A stretch of DNA of 7,878 bases, taken from NCBI GenBank assembly GCA_904501875.1, contig CAJGCQ010000054.1:1-7878 (forward strand). Reading direction: 5' to 3'. This DNA is from Clostridiaceae bacterium. GTDB taxonomy: Bacteria > Bacillota > Clostridia > Oscillospirales > Acutalibacteraceae. Made by a program: the position numbers and the translations under genes. The notes under the pieces are model-generated. The model was not told the DNA's origin. It worked only from the letters and a program-made list of their open reading frames with translations, and searched no databases. Positions 1 to 4,688 of this stretch are shown here, one piece after another. Position 1 is the stretch's first letter; the number at the start of each line of letters is the position of its first letter.

Positions 1-65
1 CTGAATGGTTTAGTCGGATTTATCTGTTGTTTGTATAATATAAGCACGTCGATTAAAATGCTTAC

Positions 66-105
66 AAAAAAAATAAAAGAGACTACTCTTTCAAGTAATC
101 TCTTT
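66..105 (-). terminator. Intrinsic terminator after the tRNA-Pro 3' fragment
   Basis: Read on the minus strand, bases 105-94 and 87-76 form a 12-bp stem (one G-U pair) around a 6-base loop. It is followed by TTTTATTTTTTTT from about 78 to 66. The hairpin starts five bases after the CCA-like end of the tRNA fragment. An intact terminator here means the fragment sits where a real, terminated transcription unit ends or once ended. Confidence 0.8.
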
Positions 106-109
106 CGAC

Positions 110-140
110 TGGTCCGAGTGACAGGACTTGAACCTGCGGC
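110..140 (-). pseudogene. tRNA-Pro 3' fragment (T-arm, acceptor 3' strand, CCA) without a tRNA 5' half
   Basis: These 31 bases are identical to the 3' end of the intact tRNA-Pro(GGG) at 338-368. They include the T stem, TTCAAGT loop, the acceptor strand CACTCGG, the discriminator A and an encoded CCA. The identity stops exactly at the tRNA 3' end (base 109 differs from 337). No matching acceptor 5' strand or full D-arm/anticodon arm can be folded upstream: the sequence beyond 140 leaves the tRNA pattern after a short stretch resembling the tRNA (CAAGAG at 144-149). It is not a functional tRNA in the form seen. It could be a remnant left by insertion or recombination, or the end module of a repeat family. 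The downstream terminator at 66-105 differs from the one behind the intact tRNA, so this is not a simple tandem duplication of the whole locus. Confidence 0.75.
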
Positions 141-156
141 TACCTCTTGCGGTTCC

Positions 157-205
157 CAAAAGTTGCTATCTGCTTGGGGCGCAGGCAACTTTTGACCGCT
201 GCGCC
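157..205 (-). other. Interlocked inverted repeats with H-type pseudoknot topology
   Basis: Stem A pairs 157-166 (CAAAAGTTGC) with 185-194 (GCAACTTTTG), ten perfect base pairs. Stem B pairs 178-184 (GGCGCAG) with 199-205 (CTGCGCC), seven perfect pairs. One arm of B lies in the loop of A and the other lies outside, with no base between 184 and 185. On the minus strand the 4-base loop 195-198 would cross stem A's deep groove and the 11-base loop 167-177 would cross stem B's shallow groove, which is sterically plausible. The two stems could instead be alternative hairpins in a switch. Complementarity is seen directly; RNA folding is inferred. Confidence 0.5.
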
Positions 206-300
206 TTTTCAAACTCGCTTCATCTCGCACTGCGAGCGCTCGTTCTCAAAGCCTGACCTTTGTTCAAGAGCCCGCAGTTTCAAATTTTATTATTCAAATG

Positions 301-337
301 AAAAATCCTGAAAAAGCAAAAACTTCTTCAGGATTTT
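301..337 (-). terminator. Intrinsic terminator of tRNA-Pro(GGG)
   Basis: On the minus strand AAAATCCTGAA pairs with TTCAGGATTTT across a loop of about 14 bases, and the T-rich end of the stem runs into TTTTTCATTT. It begins directly at the tRNA 3' end. The AT-rich base of the stem doubles as the U-tract. Confidence 0.75.
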
Positions 338-413
338 TGGTCCGAGTGACAGGACTTGAACCTGCGGCCTCTTGACCCCCAGTCAAGCGCGCTACCAGCT
401 GCGCCACACCCGG
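338..413 (-). tRNA. tRNA-Pro(GGG)
   Basis: The minus strand folds into a complete 76-base cloverleaf. The acceptor is CCGGGTG/CACTCGG with one G-U pair, the D stem is GCGC/GCGC, and the anticodon stem is CTTGA/TCAAG around loop CTGGGGG, giving anticodon GGG at 380-378. The variable loop is AGGCC, the T stem is GCAGG/CCTGT with loop TTCAAGT, the discriminator is A, and CCA is encoded in the DNA. It reads proline CCC/CCU codons. A promoter lies at 437-464 and a terminator directly follows, so it is a single-gene unit. Its last 31 bases are repeated exactly at 110-140, and a 19-base internal part is repeated in inverted orientation at 265-283. Confidence 0.96.
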
Positions 414-436
414 ATATTAAATTTGAGACTTTTATT

Positions 437-464
437 ATTATAACAGAAAATTTTAAAAAGTCAA
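437..464 (-). promoter_or_regulatory. Sigma-A promoter for tRNA-Pro
   Basis: On the minus strand the -35 TTGACT (464-459) and -10 TATAAT (442-437) are 16 bases apart, placing the start near 430, about 17 bases before the mature tRNA end. The -35 box lies immediately beyond the U-tract of the ptsH terminator, so the two units are packed with no spare sequence. Confidence 0.8.
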
Positions 465-465
465 C

Positions 466-506
466 AAAAACAAGCCGATATTAAAAATTTTTTTAATATC
501 GGCTTG
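466..506 (-). terminator. Intrinsic terminator of ptsH
   Basis: A 16-bp perfect stem pairs 471-486 (CAAGCCGATATTAAAA) with 491-506 around a 4-base loop. On the minus strand it is followed by TTTTTG. It begins 13 bases after the ptsH stop codon. Confidence 0.9.
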
Positions 507-519
507 CGTTTAAAACAGA

Positions 520-783
520 TTAATCAGCAAAGCCCGATTCTACCAAAGCCACAAGGCCGTCAAGCGCTTCCCTTTCGTCAGAGCCGTCAACAATGATTTT
601 GATGGTTGTGCCGCCGACAATGCCGAGGGAAAGAACACCGAGCAAGCTCTTAGCGTTTACCTTTCTTTCGTCCTTCTCTACCCAAATAGATGATTTATAC
701 TCGTTTGCTTTCTGGATAAAGAATGTTGCGGGGCGAGCGTGAAGACCTACCTGATTCTGAATAACTACGTCTTTAACACACAT
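520..783 (-). CDS. ptsH: Phosphocarrier protein HPr of the PTS
   Basis: An 87-residue protein, the normal length for HPr. HPr accepts a phosphoryl group from PEP-phosphorylated enzyme I at a histidine and passes it to sugar-specific EIIA domains in the cytoplasm. The active-site motif GLHARPA puts the histidine at residue 15. KVNAKSLLGVLSLGI puts a serine at residue 46, the site used by HPr kinase/phosphorylase in Firmicutes to make the CcpA co-regulator for catabolite repression. His15 rules out Crh, which lacks it. The start ATG has AAGGAG nine bases upstream. The gene stands alone between its own promoter (834-861) and terminator (466-506). ptsI, its usual operon partner in Bacillus, is not next to it in this window. 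Confidence 0.95.
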   Translation of the reverse strand: MCVKDVVIQNQVGLHARPATFFIQKANEYKSSIWVEKDERKVNAKSLLGVLSLGIVGGTTIKIIVDGSDEREALDGLVALVESGFAD

Positions 784-833
784 TATAAAAATCTCCTTAA
801 GATTAGTATCGATTAAATGCTTAAACTATAGTT

Positions 834-861
834 ATTATACCACATTTAATGCTCCAGTCAA
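834..861 (-). promoter_or_regulatory. Sigma-A promoter for ptsH, with nearby inverted repeats
   Basis: On the minus strand TTGACT (861-856), a 16-base spacer and TATAAT (839-834) form a strong promoter, leaving a leader of about 45 bases. A perfect 10-bp palindrome AACTATAGTT (824-833) abuts the -10 box over the expected start site. ATTAAATG (812-819) is repeated inverted as CATTTAAT (843-850) across the -10 region. Either could be an operator, but AT-rich palindromes can also arise by chance. Confidence 0.8.
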
Positions 862-959
862 GATTTTGTGAATAAGTTCTAATATTTATCCAACAATTTC
901 TATTTTAAAAAAGCCTTATTTGTGCAGTTTTGATATGTTAATAAACCATGAACAAACTT

Positions 960-1715
960 TTAGGACTTTTTTACCCCGTTGGGAACGGTTATTCCGTTTT
1001 TTTGAAACATCTTTTTATCCGCCTTTGTAAGGCTTTCGGGGTCAAAAAGGTCGGGACGGCGCTCGGCGGTTATCAAAACCGACTGTATACGGCGCCATTC
1101 GGCAATTTTTGCGTGATTTCCCGAAAGCAGTACCTCGGGAACCTCTTTTTCCTGCCATACGGCGGGTCTTGTGTACTGCGGGTACTCAAGAAATCCCGAA
1201 AAATGGCTTTCTTCTTCAAAACAGAGGTCATCCGACAGCACACCGGGCAGCATTCTGCAAACCGCATCTGCCACGGTAAGGGCGGGCAGCTCGCCACCGG
1301 TAAGGACAAAATCGCCTATAGATATTTCCTCATCAACGATTTCCTCAATAACACGCTCATCGATACCCTCATAATGTCCGCAAAGCAGTACCAAACGGTC
1401 AAGCTTTGACAACTCCACCGCCTTTTGCTGGTTAAAGGTTTTGCCCTTTGGTGACATATAAACAAGGTGCGGCTTAGGCTCGTCCTCGCTATAAAGGCTT
1501 TTATAACAATTATAAATCGGGTCTGCCGCCATTATCATTCCCATTCCGCCGCCGTAAGGCATATCGTCGACCTTGTTGTGCTTGTTGCCCGCAAAATCAC
1601 GGATATTGGTGACAACAATCTCGACCTTGCCCGCCCTTCTTGCCCTGCCGATTATGCTTTCATTCATAACCGTCTCGCACATTTCAGGGAAGAGGGTCAT
1701 AATGTCAATCCTCAT
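960..1715 (-). CDS. trmD: tRNA (guanine-N1-)-methyltransferase TrmD
   Basis: A 251-residue protein close to the usual 240-255. TrmD methylates G37 of tRNAs that have G at position 36, including tRNA-Pro(GGG), using S-adenosylmethionine; this prevents +1 frameshifting. Seen here are the N-terminal RIDIMTLFPEM, DMPYGGGMGM (51-60), the trefoil-knot SAM-binding segments VYMSPKGKTFNQQKA and LLCGHYEGIDER (110-121), SIGDFVLTGGELPA (132-145), and EYPQYTRP with LLSGNHAKIAEWR in the C-terminal domain. Arg154 of E. coli aligns to Arg154 here, but the catalytic Asp169 aligns without gaps to Glu169; I believe Glu is common in clostridial TrmD, but that needs an alignment. The ATG overlaps the rimM 3' end by 11 bases, with AAAGGA upstream, which suggests translational coupling. 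It is the last gene of the operon; no clear intrinsic terminator follows within 862-959. Confidence 0.96.
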   Translation of the reverse strand: MRIDIMTLFPEMCETVMNESIIGRARRAGKVEIVVTNIRDFAGNKHNKVDDMPYGGGMGMIMAADPIYNCYKSLYSEDEPKPHLVYMSPKGKTFNQQKAVELSKLDRLVLLCGHYEGIDERVIEEIVDEEISIGDFVLTGGELPALTVADAVCRMLPGVLSDDLCFEEESHFSGFLEYPQYTRPAVWQEKEVPEVLLSGNHAKIAEWRRIQSVLITAERRPDLFDPESLTKADKKMFQKNGITVPNGVKKS

Positions 1716-2220
1716 CGTCGAAAATTCCTTTCATTGGGCGAATTTCAAGCCTTTCATTTTCGGGGTCAACCGTGGCTATCACCTCATCTATTGCGGGCAG
1801 TAGATACTCCTTTTCGCCTGACCTTACATGCCAGACATCGTTAGCTCCGGTCTGAGAAACCTCACTGATTTCGCCATATTTTACGCCGCTGTCCGCATCA
1901 AAAACGCCGCACCCGATAAGGTCGTCGATAAAATATCTGCCCTCGGGAAGCTTAATATCCTCGCGGCTGATATAAAGGGTTTTGCCTCGCAGTGACTCGG
2001 CTTGTTCCACAGTGTCTATCCCTTTAAATGCCACAAGCACCACACCGCCGTGGGGTTGAATCTTTAGTGTTTTAAGCTCATTTTCGCCATTTGGGGAAAG
2101 AAAAAACCGCTTAAAGTTGGTGAGAAACTCCCCCGAGTCCGACCACGCCCTAACCCGCACCATACCCTTTATGCCGTGGGTTCCCACAATTTTTCCGGTT
2201 TCAAGATACTTTTTTATCAT
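1705..2220 (-). CDS. rimM: Ribosome maturation factor RimM
   Basis: A 171-residue protein of normal length for RimM, which binds S19 and the 30S head during late assembly. The N-terminal RimM domain shows ETGKIVGTHGIKGMVRVRAW (7-26), the family's characteristic G-x-H-G-x-x-G start. The C-terminal PRC-barrel domain starts at about 95 with GRYFIDDLIGCGVFD and includes YLLPAIDEVI (139-148). GGAGGA lies four bases before the ATG. It overlaps trmD by 11 bases, and rimM-trmD adjacency is conserved in bacteria. An 87-base gap with two hairpins separates it from khpA upstream. Confidence 0.95.
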   Translation of the reverse strand: MIKKYLETGKIVGTHGIKGMVRVRAWSDSGEFLTNFKRFFLSPNGENELKTLKIQPHGGVVLVAFKGIDTVEQAESLRGKTLYISREDIKLPEGRYFIDDLIGCGVFDADSGVKYGEISEVSQTGANDVWHVRSGEKEYLLPAIDEVIATVDPENERLEIRPMKGIFDDED

Positions 2221-2248
2221 AGTTCCTCCGAAAATTACTTATATATAA

Positions 2249-2268
2249 ATACCCCCAAAAGGGGGTAT
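2249..2268 (-). promoter_or_regulatory. GC-rich hairpin in the rimM leader, possible attenuator
   Basis: ATACCCCC (2249-2256) pairs perfectly with GGGGGTAT (2261-2268) around four bases. On the minus strand it is followed by TTTATATATAAG, only a weak U-tract, then the rimM ribosome binding site. It could be a partial terminator that lowers rimM-trmD expression relative to the ribosomal protein gene, a processing site or an RNA 3'-end stabiliser. Confidence 0.5.
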
Positions 2269-2281
2269 AAGCCAAGATTTG

Positions 2282-2302
2282 GACCGGGCTGAATGCCCGG
2301 TC
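2282..2302 (-). promoter_or_regulatory. Hairpin directly after khpA
   Basis: GACCGGGC (2282-2289) and GCCCGGTC (2295-2302) form an 8-bp perfect stem with a 5-base loop, starting six bases after the khpA stop. No U-tract follows (CCAAATC), so it is not a standard terminator. It is more likely a 3'-end stabilising or processing structure for the upstream ylxM-ffh-rpsP-khpA mRNA. Confidence 0.5.
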
Positions 2303-2307
2303 ATTTA

Positions 2308-2541
2308 TCAGTCAATTTCGACTGATATTTTTTCGTTGTTCCTATTGGCGGCGGCACGCATTACAACACGGATTGCCTTAGCAATTCTGCCCTGCTTGCC
2401 GATAACGCGGCCCATATCATCTTCCGCAACGTGAATATGATAGTAAACCACGCCATCCTCGTTAGGCTCGTCAACAGTAACGGTTACTTCCTCAGGTTTT
2501 TCAACAAGACCCGAGACGATAGCTGTAAGAAGCTCTTTCAT
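2308..2541 (-). CDS. khpA: KH-domain RNA-binding protein KhpA (YlqC family)
   Basis: A 77-residue single-domain protein, full length for the family. It contains one type II KH domain with the RNA-contacting GxxG loop GKQG at 48-51 inside MGRVIGKQGRIAKAIRVVMR. KhpA binds structured RNAs in Firmicutes, and in Streptococcus it pairs with KhpB/Jag and affects cell elongation. GAGG lies about seven bases before the ATG. It follows rpsP after 21 bases, the conserved rpsP-ylqC order. Confidence 0.93.
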   Translation of the reverse strand: MKELLTAIVSGLVEKPEEVTVTVDEPNEDGVVYYHIHVAEDDMGRVIGKQGRIAKAIRVVMRAAANRNNEKISVEID

Positions 2542-2562
2542 TGTTTTACCTCGCTAAAATTA

Positions 2563-2805
2563 TTAAAGCACACCGTTTTTCTTAAGTAAAGCCTTAACGG
2601 TATCGGTGGGCTGAGCTCCGTTGGAGATCCATTTTTTAGCCTTTTCAGCGTCAATGTTAACGGCTGCGGGATCCTTTGTAGGATCGTAGGTGCCGATTTC
2701 CTCGATGAAACGACCGTCACGGGGATACCTTGAATCAGCTACAACAACACGGTAAAAAGGAGCTCTTTTAGCGCCCATACGGCGAAGTCTGATTTTAACT
2801 GCCAC
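2563..2805 (-). CDS. rpsP: 30S ribosomal protein S16
   Basis: An 80-residue S16, usual length. The diagnostic N-terminus AVKIRLRRMGAKRAPFYRVV and the DSRYPRDGRFIEEIGTYDP segment are present. S16 binds 16S rRNA in the 5' domain of the small subunit. The start codon is GTG (2805-2803), with GGAGG nine bases upstream. It lies between ffh and khpA, the standard Firmicutes order. Confidence 0.97.
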   Translation of the reverse strand: MAVKIRLRRMGAKRAPFYRVVVADSRYPRDGRFIEEIGTYDPTKDPAAVNIDAEKAKKWISNGAQPTDTVKALLKKNGVL

Positions 2806-2853
2806 AATAATACACCTCCATATTAGAATATATATTTTTAAAAGAATTACTCT

Positions 2854-4185
2854 TTAAAAACCTAAACCGCCCTTACGCATAAGGTTGCGTTTGCCGCCCT
2901 TTGAATTCATCTGCTTGAACATTTTTTTCATCTGCTCATACTGGCGGAGAAGCTTATTTACATCCTCAACCTTAACACCCGCTCCCGCCGCAATGCGTTT
3001 TCTTCTTGAAGCATTTATTATGTCAGGCTTTGCCCGCTCCTTTTTGGTCATTGAGGTTATAACGGCCTCGATTCTAAGCATCTGGCGGTCGTCAATATCC
3101 ACATCCCGCAGCTGCTTATCCATACCCGGGAGCATCGAAAGCACATTTTTAAGGGGGCCCATCTTTTTTATCTGCCGAAACTGGTCGAGCAGGTCATTCA
3201 TATCAAACTTATTTTCCTTAAGCCTTTTGGCGGCTTCCTCTGCCTTTTTCTCGTCAATTTCCGACTCAACCCGCTCTATAAGGGACAATACATCCCCCAT
3301 TCCGAGGATTCTGGACGCCATACGATCAGGGTGGAACTCATCTAAATCTTGTAACTTTTCGCCTACGCCCGTGAACATAATCGGCTTTCCCGTAACCGCC
3401 CTTACCGAAAGGGCTGCACCGCCTCTTGTATCGCCGTCAAGCTTGGTCAGAATAACGCCGTCGATTTCGAGAATTTCATTAAATGCCTTGGCAATATTCA
3501 CCGCATCCTGACCCACCATAGAGTCGATAACAAGCAATATGTCGGTCACATCCACCGCCTCGGTGACACGCTTCAACTCGTCCATAAGCTCGGTGTCTAT
3601 ATGAAGACGGCCCGCAGTATCTAAAATCACAAAATCATAGCCGTAATCCCGTGCGTGGGCAACCGCCTTTTTAGCCGTTATCTCAGGCTTTTCTGTACCT
3701 AGCTCAAAAACGGGGGTATCTACCGCTTTTCCTACAACCTTTAACTGCTCGATAGCGGCGGGGCGGTATATATCGCAGGCGACAAGCAATGGCCTGTGCC
3801 CCTTACTCTTTAAATGCCTTGCAAGCTTTGCAGAGTGGGTGGTTTTACCCGAGCCCTGAAGACCGCACATCATAACAACCGTGGGCAATTTGTTTGAAAT
3901 TTTAAGGCGTGCCTGCTCACTTCCCATAAGGGCGGTAAGCTCTTCCTTTACAATTTTAATAACGGTCTGCGCCGCAGTAAGGCTTTCCATTACATTCTCG
4001 CCCATACACTTTTCGGTAACGGAATTTGTAAAGTCCTTTGCGACCTTATAGTTTACATCCGCCTCAAGAAGTGCAAGTCTTACCTCACGCATTGCGGTTT
4101 TGACATCCGCCTCGCTTAATTTACCTTTGGAGCGCAGGCGCTTAAACACGCCCGACAGCTTATCGGATAAATTTTCAAACGCCAT
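2854..4185 (-). CDS. ffh: Signal recognition particle protein Ffh
   Basis: A 443-residue SRP54 homologue that binds signal sequences with SRP RNA and delivers ribosome-nascent chains to FtsY at the membrane. It has an N domain (1 to about 90), then the G domain with P-loop GLQGSGKT (108-115), DIYRPA (138-143), DTAGR (189-193) and TKLDGDTRGG (247-256). The methionine-rich M domain starts at about 295 with the RNA-binding SRRKRIAAGAG (393-403) and ends KGGLGF. I chose the ATG at 4185, giving MAFENLSDKL as in other Ffh proteins, with GAGGG eight to nine bases upstream. An in-frame GTG at 4200, overlapping the ylxM stop as GTGA, would add five residues and has no good ribosome binding site. Confidence 0.97.
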   Translation of the reverse strand: MAFENLSDKLSGVFKRLRSKGKLSEADVKTAMREVRLALLEADVNYKVAKDFTNSVTEKCMGENVMESLTAAQTVIKIVKEELTALMGSEQARLKISNKLPTVVMMCGLQGSGKTTHSAKLARHLKSKGHRPLLVACDIYRPAAIEQLKVVGKAVDTPVFELGTEKPEITAKKAVAHARDYGYDFVILDTAGRLHIDTELMDELKRVTEAVDVTDILLVIDSMVGQDAVNIAKAFNEILEIDGVILTKLDGDTRGGAALSVRAVTGKPIMFTGVGEKLQDLDEFHPDRMASRILGMGDVLSLIERVESEIDEKKAEEAAKRLKENKFDMNDLLDQFRQIKKMGPLKNVLSMLPGMDKQLRDVDIDDRQMLRIEAVITSMTKKERAKPDIINASRRKRIAAGAGVKVEDVNKLLRQYEQMKKMFKQMNSKGGKRNLMRKGGLGF

Positions 4186-4196
4186 AGCGCCAACCC

Positions 4197-4505
4197 TCAC
4201 AATTCATCTATAATATCAAAAATCTTTTCAGCCGCCCCTTTGTCCCCCTCACGGGCTTTATAGCACAGCTCCTTCAGCTTTAAGAAGCGCTCACAGTAGT
4301 GACAGCTTTCCTCAAGGGATATAAGGGTTTGCTCGGCACGCTTTATCAAATCCCTCACGCCCTGACGGGTAATACCCACATTCTCGGCAATCTCAGCAAG
4401 GGACAAATCGTCGTTATAATAATATTCGCAAAGCTCCCTTTGCTTTTCATTTAAAACTGCACCGTAAACATCAAGCAGGGCGGAAATATACAAATTCTTA
4501 GGCAT
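4197..4505 (-). CDS. ylxM: YlxM/UPF0122 helix-turn-helix protein, SRP-associated
   Basis: A 102-residue protein of the YlxM/p13 (UPF0122) family, encoded upstream of ffh in Firmicutes. In streptococci YlxM is reported to associate with SRP components and modulate SRP GTPase activity. A sigma-factor region-4-like HTH lies at about 34-60 (SLAEIAENVGITRQGVRDLI). The C-terminal helical part carries a CHYC (CxxC) motif at 68-71 and another Cys at 81, which I do not recall in the Bacillus protein. AAGGTG lies five bases before the ATG. It is the first gene of the operon, and its stop codon lies 11 bases before the preferred ffh start. Confidence 0.92.
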   Translation of the reverse strand: MPKNLYISALLDVYGAVLNEKQRELCEYYYNDDLSLAEIAENVGITRQGVRDLIKRAEQTLISLEESCHYCERFLKLKELCYKAREGDKGAAEKIFDIIDEL

Positions 4506-4518
4506 ATAAGCACCTTTT

Positions 4519-4541
4519 CTGTAAAGAAAAAAACTTTACAG
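4519..4541 (-). promoter_or_regulatory. 5'-end hairpin of the ylxM-trmD operon mRNA
   Basis: CTGTAAAG (4541-4534 on the minus strand) pairs with CTTTACAG (4526-4519) across a seven-U loop. It starts where transcription from the 4547-4575 promoter should begin. If transcription starts a few bases upstream, CACC (4544-4541) could also pair with the ylxM GGTG Shine-Dalgarno (4514-4511) and hide it. Otherwise it would act as a 5' stabilising stem. Confidence 0.55.
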
Positions 4542-4546
4542 GTGTG

Positions 4547-4575
4547 ATTATAGCATAGTGTATTCCCTATGTCAA
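4547..4575 (-). promoter_or_regulatory. Consensus sigma-A promoter of the ylxM-ffh-rpsP-khpA-rimM-trmD operon
   Basis: TTGACA (4575-4570) and TATAAT (4552-4547) match the consensus in all 12 positions, with an ideal 17-base spacer. A short inverted repeat CATAG/CTATG (4554-4558/4567-4571) covers the spacer and part of the -35 box. Confidence 0.92.
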
Positions 4576-4617
4576 GTACTTTTTAGGGCAAAAAATCGGT
4601 TTTAGGCTACAAATTAC

Positions 4618-4646
4618 TTGAAAAAAGCCCCAAAATGTATTATATT
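4618..4646 (+). promoter_or_regulatory. Sigma-A promoter of the aminotransferase gene
   Basis: TTGAAA (4618-4623), a 17-base spacer and TATATT (4641-4646) lie 43 bases before the ATG. The -35 box is 42 bases from that of the divergent ylxM promoter, so a regulator bound between them could affect both. Confidence 0.7.
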
Positions 4647-4688
4647 TAATAAGTTGTATGTAATGTTATTTTTAAGGAGGCTCGGATT

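Larger units (their letters stand above)
110..283 (-). repeat. tRNA-derived palindromic element, possible structured RNA or non-autonomous mobile repeat
   Basis: The outer arms are 128-149 and 265-283. The right arm, CAAGAGCCCGCAGTTTCAA on the plus strand, matches 17 of 19 bases of the intact tRNA-Pro segment 374-356 (minus), so it is an inverted copy of the tRNA variable-region/T-arm. On a minus-strand transcript the arms pair as TTGAA/TTCAA, CTGCGG/CCGCAG and CTCTTG/CAAGAG with small internal loops. Inside are further inverted repeats: CAAAG/CTTTG (247-262), CTCGC/GCGAG (224-236), and the interlocked pair at 157-205. The transcript would finish with the tRNA-like 3' end and CCA at 110, then the terminator. 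There is no coding gene I trust in it. Family and mobility are inference: it could be a MITE-like repeat, a folded ncRNA, or a decayed tRNA locus. Confidence 0.55.

Noticed and set aside
10..38. Possible plus-strand promoter with TATAAT at 33-38
   Set aside because: The only -35 candidate at the right distance (TTAGTC) is poor, and any transcript would run antisense into the terminator and tRNA fragment with no gene to serve.
1..230. Minus-strand open frame from a GTG at 230 that runs off the left edge and includes the peptide VAAGSSPVTRT
   Set aside because: It translates through the pseudoknot candidate, the tRNA 3' end and an intrinsic terminator, has no ribosome binding site that I can see, and the constraint in the region is at the RNA/DNA level. 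Probably a spurious frame over the repeat.
110..283. Attachment site of an integrated phage or ICE
   Set aside because: The direct repeats are only 228 bases apart with no integrase or cargo between them, and an inverted copy is present as well. At most this is a remnant.
948..1409. Plus-strand 153-codon reading frame opposite trmD
   Set aside because: It is a shadow of trmD, which is unmistakable on the other strand; no ribosome binding site or recognisable domain.
2885..3511. Plus-strand 208-codon reading frame opposite ffh
   Set aside because: It has the serine- and arginine-rich composition expected from the complement of a conserved gene, has no ribosome binding site, and fully overlaps ffh.
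4198..4200. GTG at 4200 as the ffh start
   Set aside because: It would add five residues absent from Ffh homologues and lacks a good ribosome binding site; the ATG at 4185 gives the typical MAFENL start.
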